Shown here one piece after another: positions 1 through 16,206 of a stretch of DNA of 64,000 nt. The notes beneath the pieces are model-generated. The model had not been told where the DNA came from. It saw only the letters and a list, made by a program, of their open reading frames with translations, and made no database searches. A program made the translations under genes and the position numbers. Numbering within the stretch: the first letter of the stretch is position 1; each line of letters starts with the position of its first letter. Origin of the DNA: Paramacrobiotus metropolitanus. Its lineage: Eukaryota; Tardigrada; Eutardigrada; Parachela; Macrobiotidae. The stretch is taken from the NCBI RefSeq assembly GCF_019649055.1, contig NW_026570235.1, forward strand, positions 806,001-870,000, written 5' to 3'.

Positions 1-189
1 TATTTATTGCATTCCATATCGTCACAACCCCCACTCATAACGATATCACAGACTGCGTTCCTTAACCGTTCTGAAGAGCAGTTGAACGAATGCGCAGTTC
101 TTGCCTATTTTAAAAGCATGACGCCCGACTAATCCATATGAGAAACAGCGACCAATCGCTCTAATATATCACATAATTTCTACCAGCTA

Positions 190-3375
<3,186 letters not shown>

Positions 3376-5650
3376 TGCAGCGGACAAGTAGCTGTATCAA
3401 CGATACCATTAAAACACAATCAACAAACGAATCAACTAACCTACGATGCATTTACCAGCCAGCTGGAAAACTCTTAAACCAACGAGTGAAAAATTTTAAC
3501 TGCATTCCAATCGGTTGCGATACTTTTTCGTAGATTTTTACTGTAACTGTAAGTAAACAAAATTTTCGATACTAATCTATCGAATCTAATCGTACCATAT
3601 TAGTACTGCAACAATGGTAACATTTAGTTGTGTTTAGGTCAATAAATTTAAGGAACTGATAGGGTAAGTAAAAATATTATTAAAAATCGCTGTTACAAAA
3701 GAAATGCCAATTTCAACAGTAAAATGCGCTTGAATCGTTTTCACACATGCCGCATTTCATATATATCAGGTGTTTGTAATAATGATTCAGCCACATGTGT
3801 CTAACTTTCGCAAAATTAAGCTAACCTCAATCTCTCGACATTTCTCGAATGTCGGCTATTCATCGCCGCGTTTATAGCAAATTGCTGGTATGAAAAGCGT
3901 CGCTTGTTTTTGAACCGGTTATTCCTTACACGGTTACCATCGATAGGTTCGTTATCTCGACAGAAACATCAGAAGATCGGACGATTATGCAAACTGGAAA
4001 ATTATCGTCAGCACGTGTAAGTACTGCCACAGATCTTGCGTAATCTCCGCAACTTGTATTGCAAAAAAATATTACGGTCAATATTTATAGCGAGTAAGTT
4101 ATGTTATAATTATTGTAATTTCTTCTAAATCTCAACGGAGTCAGTTCCGACAACAAAATCGCCCAATGTCCACAATGTAACCAGTGGTTATTCACAGTCA
4201 ATTCCACTATGTATGTATCCGCTGCCAACAACAACTTGAACAAGTTAAAAGCAATCTGCAATCGATTAAATTATTGAGCACCTATTAGTCATTCTAGCTT
4301 TTAATTTTTGATACGAGTTTCCGTCGGCGTTTGTGTTTTTATAATTTTATTGATTTGTTGGCCCAATAAGTGAGTTAATTTATATTTTAATACGGTACAT
4401 ATTACGGATTACCACAAAAAAATGTTTTTTAAGAAGCTGAACAAGCACCAACGGAGAATTCCAACTTCCCTGATATTTTCAACTTTTTTACTTCTTTCGA
4501 TCTTCCAAGAGTCCCGCCGACAATTATGCTGATACGTAAAGAAAGTTTAACTCGATTCAGAGACTACTGTTAATTTTCGGCTTTTCGTTACAAAGTTTAC
4601 CAATAATTTGGTCAGTGCTACCTGCGCGAAACTTGATCGAAACTCATATTCACCTGGCTATCTTCACTTCAGTAACTTGGGTACTGAAAATTTTAAGCTT
4701 AAAAACATAAACAATTGAATCAAATTCAGAATACTCACGAAAGCAAGTTCAGAGCGGTGGATTTCTTCACCAAGAGACAGGTACGAGAAGGCAGTTATCC
4801 TGCTTCGCTCAATTCTCCATAACTCTTAACTGCCTCCAGATTTCAGCATATTTTCCTCAGCTTGTTTTACCGCATGGTAATAATAATCTCAAGCCACAAG
4901 TCGCAAGTGACAAGAGATAGCGGAAACAATGTGTTACACACGAGCCCAGACACTTCCAACTTATTAAGACAAGTAACTCAAACTGTGTTATCAAAAATAA
5001 GTAACGTCGCGAAGTTCCCCAGTCGTCCGCTTATTTAATGTCAGTCAGTTTTCATCTACCGACCTCCTGAAAGGCTAAATAAAAATTACTAAAGTAAGAA
5101 CTTATTCCCGACATGATTCTATGCAAACGTCTAAAGACTTGATAAATTAAAAATAAGTAATTCATCCAAGGTTCTCAAAAAACACGGGGTACTGGCACTG
5201 CAATATCCGCCTTGAGCGATTTTGACATCGCAGGTTGATCAACAAACTGCAACAATTGTGCCTTGAGTTCGCGGAGAACCATTGGCCACGAGAGGGCACT
5301 GCGAACGCTTTTCGCGTTTTGTATTGATTATGAATGCGTCTCACTTCAGTCTTCAACGGAGTTCAACCGCAGACTGCAGACTGGTCTCGTAGACGTACTG
5401 TAGTAGTCATTGCACAACGTCATTACTCTATAAGTTAATCAACCGTCTGCCGCCCTGGGTGGTGTGCAATAGTGCACCATCACCCCCTTCTTCCAACAAG
5501 AAAAAGTGTGGGACAAGATATTTTAACTTGAAGGCCGCGTCGAGGGGCTTTGCTGTATCACATACAAAAAGTTACGTAACCTTTTTGTAAGTAATACAAA
5601 AAAAAAGTATCTTTTCGTATGTAATACAAAAAGCCGCTTGTATGGGATGT
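3376..5650. other. Intergenic stretch upstream of SRPK
   Basis: About 2.3 kb without a supportable gene. It must hold the SRPK promoter. A near-palindrome centred at about 5576 (TACAAAAAG on one side, CTTTTTGTA on the other, TTACGTAA in the middle) and further TACAAAAA copies to 5640 lie just before the retrotransposon remnant. Confidence 0.6.
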
Positions 5651-5654
5651 AACC

Positions 5655-6005
5655 TTGGCAGATACAAACGTACATTGTCCAGATTTCAGGATGCCGGGAA
5701 GTGCAGCAGGAACACGCGAAAACCGGAAGTTGGAAAAGTATAGCGGGATGGCAGACCGTTGCGTAGTACAACCGCTGGAGTTGGAAACTACGGGCACATG
5801 GGGACCACTGATGAAAAAATCTTTTAAAGAATTGTCGAGAAAGATTAGCGATTGCATGGACAAACCTCGTTCGAGAGAGCCTCTGCGCCAGAAAACTGGT
5901 ATCGAGATTCAGCAAGGAAATGCAGTTTCTGTTCTCCGTACCTCCAGCGATATGGTTGAGAAGGAAGTTGTGTATTTTGCTTTTAACTTAGCTGAACGCG
6001 AATGA
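5655..6005 (+). pseudogene. Retrotransposon 3'-end remnant (reverse-transcriptase tail region)
   Basis: Open frame of 116 codons. Its middle contains the pattern LELETTGTWGP, then about 40 residues later RQKTGIEIQQGNAVSVL. This resembles the conserved tail seen at the C-terminus of many invertebrate non-LTR-type reverse transcriptase proteins (a P-I-A-ET-G--GP block followed by QR-SL-IQRGNAASVLGT). A second, independent copy of the same block sits at 41748-42023 on the other strand. There is no polymerase domain upstream, so this is a truncated dead copy. Family placement rests on remembered sequence and was not searched. Confidence 0.5.
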
Positions 6006-6664
6006 TGTTATTAGCTTTTGTTGACTGACACTCTTGTATGTACACTAAGACCATAGCAAAAATTAGTGTCCGGGATCCATATTGTAAAGCCTCTTGAGCA
6101 GGGCTTGGATGACTTTATTACCAGTACGAAGTACTAGGGTAGTAGTTGTACGGTACCAGAATGAAGGATAATTATAAATTTATAACTTTTATTTGTCTGC
6201 CTGAACAAATACTATGCTCGTACTGTAGTAGCGCTAAAAATGCGCGCTGTTCGTCATGCGCTAAAAATCTAAGACAGAAGTGGGAAATTTGTCGTTAGAA
6301 CCGAAGACACATGGTAGAATTTTAGATATCTCAGTGCAACGTAGCGGCTGAACTCACGGGTCAAGGCGCAGCTGAAACGAGTTTCCGCCCGTCAAAGGCG
6401 AGATCTTTATTCTACCAATATTTTTAGTATTACAAGATTCGTATTTAAACTGACACTTATTTCGTCTCAAGAGTTCCGTCCTTCTGAGAAAATCAGTCTT
6501 TTATTGAATCGTTTTTTACACTTTTAAAATGTCAAAAAATCGAACCTGAAAAACGTTCACAAAAAATTAAAACTTCGTTAATAAAGATTTTAAAATATAT
6601 TTAAGACATCTTTAAAACGGATACATCATAGACACAGAATACTTCAAGAGAAGGAACCGGAAAA
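6006..6664. other. Intergenic, furin 3' side
   Basis: About 660 bp between the retrotransposon remnant and the furin stop codon. AT-rich; it should include the furin 3' UTR. No gene seen. Confidence 0.5.
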
Positions 6665-9600
6665 CTATGCATTCCTGAGAGCGTCTGACAGTCTTCTCCT
6701 GGAGAATGTTTCAACTTCCTCATCGGACTCATCATCATCATCTCCGTCCTCTGGCTGCTGAGGCGCTTTTTGGTATTTCGGGCCATGACCATTACTCATC
6801 AAAAGCAGATTGGCACCTTTGTGACCATCCGAAGACATTGCTTGTAGACAACAGAAAACTACTAATCCAATGCTAATTATCACAGTGCAGGCAATCGTTG
6901 CCGTCAAGAAGTAGGCGCTTGACGAGCTGAAAACTTTGTGTTTCCCGTAATCACCGGTATCATTCCCAGAGCGCACGACACAAGTGCCGTTCTCTGCAGT
7001 AAATCCCTCTGGACAATTGTCCAAACACTGCCCAAACAGAAGTTTCGGTGGTCTGCACGAGAGGCAGTCTTTAGGCAGCGGTCCCGAGCATGTTAGACAT
7101 TCTGCATGACATGGCTTGCATTCTGTCAGCCGATGGTCAAAGTATAAACCTAACGCAGAGCATAAGCACGTTAATACCTAACAAAGCAAAAAAGCGGTGA
7201 TTAAAGTGAGTCAGCATACCATGCAGGCATTCCTCGTCCATATTAACATGGGTAGGCACGCATTGACTTCCTTGTAAATTATATCCAGACTGGCACGCTA
7301 AGCAGACGCCAGTGCCACTGCACTGTACACACTTGGGTGGGCACGAGTGACATGTCATAGTGTTGTTCACCGGGTAAAAACCACGCGGACAGTTGAGAAG
7401 ACACCGATAATTATGTAAGTAATTGTTCTTGAAGCAACTGTTGCACTCATCCACGTGCTGGCCATGGCATGTTTTGCAGGTCAAATGACAGTTGTATGCC
7501 GATTGTTGTGCGATCTGCGGTTCCGGAAAAGCAGTGGCCACATCCAGACGGTTGTCATCCTTGTCCAGAATCTCCCGGATGGCTTTGGGAATCGGCTCTT
7601 TATCAGTTCCATAAAGCACCATCGACCACGAGACAAGCACGCTATTTGCCACCGAATTCCCGAATTGATTTCCAGCCGACGTGTCAAAAACTTCAATCTT
7701 CCACGTTCCAGAGGGATTTTCCCCCCATGACTGGACGCTCATAAACGGCCACTCATTAAATCCTTGATTGCTGGTATCGAGTTGACGTTCATGAAGCATA
7801 ACGCTGGTTGTTTTCATCGGCGACGTCACCTTGACCATTAGCGCTCCGCGATGCACAGCTTTTATGGAGAGGACAGCTTGAACATGTTCCAAAAACACGA
7901 CAGAATTTGGATGATACTGACATCCATCCGTGGAAATCTCCACGGCAATGTAGCCATTCTTCACCTCCCTATGAAGGCAGCAAAGCAATTTAAACGCATT
8001 CGCTATTAAAGACACATAAATTTACCATAACCTACGTTGGCTGGGCGATTTTTTCGGTATAGCAAATGTGCTGCTCAGGCACGGTGGTCCATTTTTCAGC
8101 CAGCTGAACCATTCGATCAGCATCCATTAACCCGTATCCAAATTTAGTGCTCACTGCAAAATGTCAGTGTAATTATCTGGCATAGATTGTCATGCACATC
8201 TGCTATTGATGTGCATTTAAACACGTACCTTTTCGACCGACCCCGTTTATAACCCAGTCATCAACTAGTGGTTCGGGACGGGCTGACAGCATTGTCAAAT
8301 ACTGTAAATCCCGCCAGTTCAGACTAGGATTTGCCTCCAGGACAAGTGCGATGATCCCAGCCGCCAGTGGAGCAGACGCCGATGTTCCGGTATGCTTTGT
8401 GGTGCAGGGACGCATTCCGTTTCCGGGCATATTGAGATCCGTTGTGACAATGCTTGGCTGCATCGTGCCGCCGCTACTGTACGTCGTAGCCAATGTGGAC
8501 GGGCATTCCTCCAGATACCAAGGTCGAGTGCCATCTTGAGCGGCACTGCTAACACTTATGGTGTAGATCGAATTCGTATATCCGTCACAGCTGCAGCTAT
8601 CCTGACTTTTACCCCCGTTACCGGATGCCCACACAAACACTGATCCCAATCCTTTTCGTCCCTAACGAAAAAGTAACAGGTCAAACCCAGTGTACGTGTA
8701 TTATTTTCAGATAAAATCAATATTTGGGAAAACGCCTGGAAACCATCTCTAGTACAGCGCGAGAAGCTCAAATCAACGCCGCAAAAGCAACTAATGATAA
8801 TGTTTGTTTTGTCAGTTAAAAGGAAACAGGTTTTCATGAATAACCCAGAAAGATCAACACTGACGTGCGTAACTAGAGCGTCTGAGTGGAAATAAGTCAA
8901 ATGACACTAGCCGGCTATGCGTATCAAATGCACAGTGACCGGAAGCTGGTACTGGCGGCTGCGACAGCACCCTTCCGTACATCAAATTTCCAATGAGAAA
9001 CCGGTAAATGGTTCATAATTTCAAACATACTTTTTTACCAGATATCATACCAGGTGGTCTACCATTATGCAGCATAGCAAATCAAAAGTAAAGTCTAAAC
9101 TCTACAGTAAGATTTTAATACGGCCACCAGGTAACCAACTGGAGTTTTGTTTTTTCGACTCACGTATTTTATGCCATCCTCAAAAGCTTTTTTCGCCAGT
9201 GGTCCAGGTCCATCGACAGTTTGGCCATCATCATTTGGACCCCAGCTAGCGCTATAAATATGTATGTGCTGCGGATTGAGACTCAGGGCTGTAGCCTCGA
9301 TACTGTCGTGTACATCGCCGTCCAACATCCGCACACCTATTTATAATTCAGCTTTCGTGATAAAAATAATACCAGTGATGCTATCTCCAAATCTCACCTC
9401 CTATTCCAGAATTAAACGCAATGCCTACACCGCAGTACTCATTTCCGGCAACAGCAGCCACTTCACCGGCACACCTGTAAATAAAATTATATTCACCAAA
9501 GTTTGTAGAAAGCTTCATAGCAACTCGTTAACGCAAGCGCACCGGGTGCCGTGCTTATTATTCCCGTCGTCAGTTGGCGTAGGATCGTCATCTTTACCGT

Positions 9601-11012
9601 TAATATCCAGACTGGCTTTAGGGTCCTAAATTACGTATGACAACTGCGTTAATAATGCGCAACGGGAGAAATCTATAAAAATCCTGCTCACGTAGTTCTG
9701 CATTAAGTCGGGATGATTAGGCTGCAGACCGTCATCAAGAATGCTAACGGAAATTCCTCTGCCAGTGTAATTTCGCCTCCAGGCTTTCTCAACATTCATA
9801 TCGAAGTTTCCATGAGCGCCTTGGTGCTGTAACGTGGAATAACAGCGTTATTTATAATTGAATAATTCCACGAACAAGGAAGAATATTAAAATTCAAAAA
9901 AGAATGCAGCCAGTGAACGTGATCAAAGTGGATGAAATTGAAAGCCTATGACAGTCAGCAAAACATGCTTTACATTTCAATTATGAATTTATGCACACAA
10001 AATGACTGCGGAAAACAGTGTCCAAAGTGAAAATATTTGTTCCAGTTTTTTGTCATCCCTTCAGGTACGTATTCGCTAAAAACTTGCTTGCTGATGTAGC
10101 TTTCTTCTTTTATTATTGCAAAACACCAGATAAATATGTCGATCCCATTAAGTTTAAAAACTCTGTATAATACCGGTTTTCTTAAGCCATAGTTATAAAA
10201 ATGCTTAAAGACGACGTAAATTGTACGAAAATCATAGCTCATAATCTCCACGTCAGAAAGCACAACAGAAGATAAGGTAACAAATCTCACTCACCAGATA
10301 CCACTGTTGCGCATACAGCGGATCACGAAACATGTACTGTTGTTTGTTACGGGGCATCACAGGATTAATGTTATTAATATTTCCAAAATTTGGTAAATTT
10401 GGTCGAAAAACCGGGAATGGTAGACCGCCTCCAGCGCCGCTGAGAAGATCCCGTTTTGTGCGTGGTTTAATAATCTGTTGTTCCAACCATACGACCTACA
10501 ACAGGAGAACACGCAGAGATGAGTCATCCAGGTATAGTCGTAATAACAACGCCAAAAACAATCCTCATAAACAATTTAAAGTCCAAGGGATAACTCACAA
10601 TTTGACACGATTTTTATAGGCCCTAAAAACGGGCATTCAAAAATAAGATGGCACTCACTTCAGGGTCGTCTGTTAAACTCTGATGACTGTCACCAGAATC
10701 TGTTAGCGATCGTTTGGCGATTCGTGTATGCTCGAATAAGTAATAATCCTGCAGGCTCCCCACCTGATCAAACATCGAAAACATCCGTAAATCATGTATA
10801 AAATAATCTATGAAATGGGTACGGGTTTTTAAGCATCATTTTGCGGTCCAATATTGTACCTGGCCCACATATTCGCAAGCATGTCGCTTAGCGAGTTCTC
10901 TGGCTTTTTCAGGGCCACCAAGAATTTTTACAGCAATCTGGTTGGAATAATAATGATCCGACTGGCCAATACATAAAGTGATCGCACTCAGTACCCAAAC
11001 AATGCTTAACAT
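6665..11012 (-). CDS. furin: Furin-type proprotein convertase, complete
   Basis: Cleaves secretory precursors after R-X-K/R-R sites in the trans-Golgi network. Eleven exons: 11012-10860, 10763-10659, 10495-10295, 9826-9692, 9625-9543, 9474-9398, 9336-9164, 8661-8229, 8153-8036, 7968-7220, 7122-6665. They sum to 2,685 nt, 894 aa, with matching phases. In order: signal peptide ([17 protein letters not shown]), propeptide ending in the autocleavage site RTKR-D, subtilisin domain with Asp (SILDDG), His (KHGTRC), oxyanion Asn (ASGNGG) and Ser (GTSASAP), P domain, Cys-rich furin repeats, one membrane segment near 6870-6920, and a cytosolic tail with an acidic run ([13 protein letters not shown]). 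The exon 5 donor is the weaker GTGCGC. Acidic clusters retrieve furin to the TGN, so the same role is inferred here. The start was chosen because it gives the signal peptide. Confidence 0.96.
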
Positions 11013-12234
11013 TTTACAACCTGACGGATGTGAGGAATTTTGTGGTATTCGGATACCAGCGATAATGATGTTGGAATGCAAATCGAGACAGTAGTTTGCA
11101 CGATATCATGTCATGAGATCAAAGAAGTACTTCTAAAATTTAAATCAACAATACTCATTGAGATAAAATTAGCAACAGCTAGAATAAACATAAAGGAACC
11201 ACAACAGATAAAAAACTACAATTCCTGTGTAACTAAAATCATCTTTTCATAATAACATCTGTTGTGGAATCCGCGAAAAATAACTAAATTTCAGCAGAGT
11301 GCTGGTTGGTAACTTGGTCAATGAAGAAGTGCAGGCAGGCAGCGAGCAACGTAATCACTTCTTCAAATTAAAAGTGACGGCACAGCTGATACGAAATCAA
11401 GGAGGCGGGATCAACTGCAATCCCGCCACTGCCATATTACGTCTGGTTTTCCTGCTGGGCAGGATGTCCCTGCGCATTTATCTCATTGATCTTAATCAGG
11501 CATTTAAAATCAAGGGAAAATATTACAGGTTCAAAATTTTAATAAAAACTAGTCACTGTAATTTTATATGCTTTTACGATGTTGCTAAGACATCGCATTT
11601 GTCTTGCTACAGTAGCTACATAAACATTCCTTACCAAGTAGCAGTCTAGTCAGTACTCAGTAGCCACTACATATTTGCCGGCTACAAATCTAATCGTGGT
11701 TGCACGGAATTCGTTGTGCAAGGTTGCCATTTTGGCCTAACAACAGAAGAAACACCGATTGTCAGCACTCACAATTAGCAGTACGTAAGTACTCGTACAA
11801 TACTTTTACAATTATTTGTCAGATATTCACAGAACCCCGAATCATGATTTCTGGAAGCTTCGATAATAATCAGTTTGATTGTAATTCTGTTAGTACTAGT
11901 GTGTAATACGTGCAATCTGTTTTGGTTTTGAGTACGAGTGGTCAGTTTAAATTTGAGAGAAACAAATTGAGATACTCTGTAGTTGCTGTAGCTGGATAGT
12001 ACCGACTACCGTAGTAAACAAATTAAAAGACTGGTTTAATTTCACTAAAAGTCCAAAAGCAAAAACTCACCACAGGTAAAAGCAACCAAAAACGTTAAAA
12101 AATCATTTTTCGTTATTCATCGGGCTTCAGTGTAAAAAAGGAACGCATGTTCATATTATATAACCATGCAAAGGAAAACAGCACAGACAGCACGGCGTCA
12201 AATGAAATACAAAAAGACAAAACTTCTTCGCAAA
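11013..12234. other. Intergenic between furin and the calsequestrin-like gene
   Basis: About 1.2 kb holding the furin upstream region and the calsequestrin-like 3' UTR. Contains short CTCGTAC-type motifs (near 11795) but no gene that I can support. Confidence 0.5.
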
Positions 12235-14033
12235 TCACAATTCACTGTGCTTTTTCGCATGTGATTCAAGATGGCTACGACTGCCGAAGGAAGTCAGATC
12301 GTGCTCAAATTTCTTGGCGGGATTCTCATATCGCACCGGTTCAAAATCACGTTCCGCTTTGCCGAAGTAAGGCTTTTCTTCTTCAGTCCAATCCAGCTTC
12401 CCCTCCCGCAATAACGATCCCGATGCATCATCGCCCCACCCATCCTGCACATTGTGCTCAACTTTTCCCCGCGTCTGTTCCGTCTCTTTTTGCAGCGCAT
12501 TCAAATCCACCACCTGGCCTTCCAATCCCTGACCTATCCGTTCATCTCTGCGCCCATCAGAGGTCGGCACGCCTGTTTCCGGGTCAATCTGCTTGCCGTG
12601 CTTCAGCGTCACTGTGCCGTTCAGGATGGAGCCGACGAAGTCCGAAATGGCCCGTTCGTTCTGGCGTTCAGAATCCTTGCCTTCGGTGCTGTTGATGTGT
12701 CGTTCATCCAACCAGATCGCCGTGGAATTGTGCAACGCCACGTAGCCCAGCACCGGCTTGGAAATGGGATCCACACGATAGTATCGCCGCCAGTATTCAG
12801 CCATTCCCGGAAACTGATCCACGTCGATGACACTGATTTGACATTCTGTGCTGTTCAGAATGGATCGCCGCAGAAGTTTATGGAAGCGGGACGCGTGCGG
12901 AGTGTGCGAAGCGGAAGTCAGCAAAACAAACTTGGGCTGGTCGGCTTTTTCGCGCCAGAACGAGTAGATGTTCTCACTGGTCAGGCGATGTGTTTGGAAG
13001 TACGACTTGCCTAGAAAGAGTGCAATGAGGAAATTATAAAAACAAATCAAATTAACCAAATCAAAAACGTTCAAACTACAGCTACACTGCTTTGTCCAAA
13101 TATCCAAAAATTTAGTATGAACTACTGCACGTAAAAAAAACGTATTTCTTACAGCATATGTCCATGTTATCGTAATAACCACTGTATTTAATAAAAAAAA
13201 TAAACAACAACAGTTGGTGTAGCCTTGAATTAATCCAACTGCAGCCATAAAAAAACCACCAAAATCACCAAAACTTAAGCTTTCAATTTCTTACCGGCTT
13301 CCTCCCGCACAAAGTCGATGATTTCATTGGCAGATCTGGCATCCTGCAGCTCAGCGAAGCTCATCTCGCCAGGTCGATGAACCTGTACTTTCCCTTCCAC
13401 CAATCCATAACGCACAGCCATGGCATCGCTGATAATCACGAAAAACTTCACAGCAGGACCAAACGCCAAGGATGCATTAGCGTAAACACGGGCGAAAGCA
13501 CTTCCGGGTACGACATAGGCCAGTACACGAATTTTATCCGTAAGGTCAAACTGCTTTTTATCGGCTTTTCCTTCAATCAGCGTGAATTTCGGGCACTGCA
13601 GCCGTTTGACGTACGATACCAGGGCGTCACTCGTTCGCAATCCATAGTAGACGATGCGGCGCAACCGGGAATAAATGTGGATAGTGTCGATGCTCGTTTC
13701 GTTGATCCCTAGTGCACGCGTCACGGCCAAGGACTCATTGGTGATGGGGAATTCGGCAATGGGAATCCGTAGACGATCTGCCGCTGGTACGAGAAACGAT
13801 TCCCTCATTAAATAAAACGGGAGCCTGTCGTGCTGCGATATGTTTTTTGGGTGGAACCATACGACACTGATGTTATCTTTATTGGACTTTAAGAAACTCA
13901 CAAACGACGACGGGGTCAAGGAATGTAAATGTCTTGATACATTAGCCGATGTAGAAACTGGAAATTCCGTCCACGGCACACCACAAACTAGTACAGCCGG
14001 TAAAAATATAAAAGACGAGACAACAATATTCAT
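12235..14033 (-). CDS. Calsequestrin-like ER protein with a C-terminal HSEL signal
   Basis: Two exons, 14033-13295 and 13010-12235, phase 1, 504 aa. A signal peptide (NIVVSSFIFLPAVLVCG) leads into a protein that aligns with calsequestrin, the Ca2+ store of the muscle sarcoplasmic reticulum. Examples are TLIEGKADKKQFDLTDKI against the LIEGERELQAFENIEDEI type, and VIDVDQFPGMAEYWRRYY followed by AIWLDERH against the IDPDDFPLLVPYWEKTF ... VWMEMDDE type. These blocks fall in thioredoxin-like domains 2 and 3. No CXXC pair is present, which argues against an active PDI. In place of the family's long Asp/Glu tail the C-terminus is mixed and partly basic and ends KKHSEL, a KDEL-like retrieval signal. 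Several N-glycosylation sequons are present. The start at 14033 gives the signal peptide; the upstream in-frame ATGs do not. Confidence 0.8.
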
Positions 14034-14054
14034 GATAGCTGTTGTAAGGGAAAA

Positions 14055-14530
14055 CGGTGACAGCCCGTGGTAGTTACCAATATGTAAAATTATAGAACTA
14101 AATAATGCACCGAAGACGTGGCCGGAAAATTTTTCGACAGCTGCAGAACCTGTATTTACACTCAACAACAGGATTGGAAACAGACTGGACGTGCGCGCGA
14201 CGAGTCTGACGGTTAAAAAATCGCATGTGAGGGAAAAACGGATGTGAGCGATGCAAGAAGGCTCTCGAATCTTGACCCTCGTACAAAGATTTTAATCTCG
14301 ACCAATAAAAATAGCTGAAGTATACGTATTGTACGTTTGGTGTAGCCCGAATTTGAACGCAATTTGCAAAAAAAAGACTACATAGTGCAATAAATTATTG
14401 GTCAAATATTTTTTATTGTAAATCTGATACCCTGCGAGTACGATAATTAATTATCTCTGATAAACTTTAAAAATGTACTGTACTCTAATTTAACGACGGT
14501 TTTTTATTCTCGTCACAATTAACGAACATT
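14055..14530 (-). repeat. Calsequestrin 5' flank, source or partner of an inverted duplicate
   Basis: This stretch just upstream of the calsequestrin-like start recurs in inverted orientation at about 27315-27842. Matching landmarks on both are CCACGTCTTCGGTGCATTAT, TTCGAGAGCC-TTCTTGCATC, and the end motif TTAATTGTGACGAGAATAAA. Small indels separate the copies. Because it abuts the start codon, it probably contains the promoter and 5' UTR. Confidence 0.85.
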
Positions 14531-15114
14531 TGAAGAACACACGGTTTACAGACTTCCGTACTCGTACAGCTTATTACAGACGAACATCAACAGCGGAGAA
14601 GTTACGGCAGGGAGATTACAGTATGGCTGGTAACATTCTGATTACAGTATGGCTACCTGAAAACAATTTGGCACTAGTGACCCAGTACAGTCAGTACTGT
14701 ACGTATTATATTGGATAATATTATCACTGCGCTTTTTTATCTTTCTACATTTTCAAAACTTGTCGCCTCGCTGTAACCGCTTTATTAGTACTATAATCCA
14801 GAATCGTGACCGCTGTCCACAAAATTAATTCACATTCCACAGTTATCTAATACTAGCACCTGTATCAAACAATTTTCTAACAAAAATATAAAACAATCAA
14901 ACGCCAAAACGTATTTCCACACAAAGCAGCTAAACAACATGCACCCAAACCAGTAAAACGTTTTTAAAAATATTGTTAAGTACCAAGTACGCGTTAAATC
15001 GCAAAGCAGATTCAAGATTATTTCCATAAGCAAGCAAATTAAGCCGCACTTCAAGGAAACACAGAAAAAGAATCAGCAAAATCATCCATACCGAACCGGA
15101 AGTCCGTTAAGCAA
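14531..15114. other. Intergenic, calsequestrin upstream to ZCCHC10 3' side
   Basis: About 580 bp. The duplicated block A begins at about 15022 (TTCCATAAGCAA...), inside this stretch. No gene seen. Confidence 0.5.
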
Positions 15115-16206
15115 CTAATCCCCTTCGGAATCAGCTTCCTGGGCCATGTCCGCGGAGTCCAACGTCGATCCGGAAGACGATGAGGGGTTCCTTTTCGAGC
15201 GCTTTCTGTCTTTCTTAACCAGCTTCTTTCGATCAGGTTCCGATTCCGATGACGATTCCGAACTACTGCCGGATGAACTGTCGCTGTCAGACGATCCAGA
15301 AGAAGAATCCGAACCACTGGAGTCGGATTCGGACGATGAATTTTTCTGTCGTTTCTTTTGTGGAGCAAGTTCCTTTCTGAAGAATTCGTGGAATTCACGT
15401 TGATAGATTTTCATTTCACATACTCTTACAACGGAAGAATTATTCTAAGTTCTCTCAAAACAAAAAAATCGGAATCTCGCTACTTCGTCAGGAGCTACTT
15501 TTAAAGAACATATGACAAGTGCATACTCGTACTCAATCTTTTTCTCAAAAATAAATCTGCTGTTAGTCTTTTATTTAGTTTGTTTTCCAGCACTTACAGC
15601 TTAGCAATTTTTTGCTCCTCTTCAAGCTGTTTGACGCTTTTCTTCAACTCTGTCGTTCTGGATGGACGCGACGCATACTTTGCAGGTTTATCACATTGAT
15701 ACGTCCAATGCCCTGCAAAATAATTATTTAATAGCAACAAATTATAAGTAAACCGTTCAAAAGTTATCACGAATCTGTATATTCACGTTTCGTTAATAAT
15801 AAAACCAAACCATTCGAATTATACTCGTATTAAAATTTTAATATTAACTAACTTAATATCATATCCATTTGAAGAGGAAGGAAATAACAACGGGAGCTGA
15901 ATATGTGCTTTAGAGCTAATCATATGTAAAGTAGCTAAACAATAAACTTTCGTGATTTCATACCTTTTTGTAAGCATTTTTGGCATCGAATACTTTCTGG
16001 AGCTGGTTGACTAGAAAAGACACAGGCTTAGCTTCTCAGGCAAGTCAGGAAACAGAAGCATCGGACAGCAAATGTTTAGTATTTTGCTTCTGCAGTTCTG
16101 CTTAACAGCAAAGGACAAATCTTCGCGAACAAACGTTCAATACTTACCTTTTTTTCGTCAACGCCAGTTTGGTGAGAATGGTTCCCGGAGCAGACGTCGG
16201 AGGCAT
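15115..16206 (-). CDS. ZCCHC10: ZCCHC10-like zinc-knuckle protein, copy A
   Basis: Four exons: 16206-16148, 16010-15964, 15712-15598, 15376-15115, in phase, 160 aa. A CCHC zinc knuckle spans exons 2 and 3 (CQKCLQKGHWTYQC, spacing C-2-C-4-H-4-C), followed by the family block SRPSRTTELKKSVKQLEEEQ and a Ser/Asp/Glu-rich tail with a basic patch (DRKKLVKKDRKRSKR). ZCCHC10 is a small nuclear, presumably RNA-binding protein of poorly known function. Exon 4 could begin at either of two acceptors; the CTTCAG at 15377-15382 is preferred because it keeps the frame in both copies, while the upstream one meets stops in copy B. The 3' end of the myotubularin pseudogene lies about 800 bp upstream. Confidence 0.88.

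Noticed and set aside
12147-13014. Plus-strand ORFs of 182 and 186 codons
   Set aside because: Antisense shadows of calsequestrin-like exon 2, which has clear homology on the minus strand.
15115-15414. ZCCHC10 exon 4 starting upstream at MKIYQREFHEFF
   Set aside because: In copy B the same upstream part contains stops, and the acceptor at 15377-15382 gives a correct phase in both copies.
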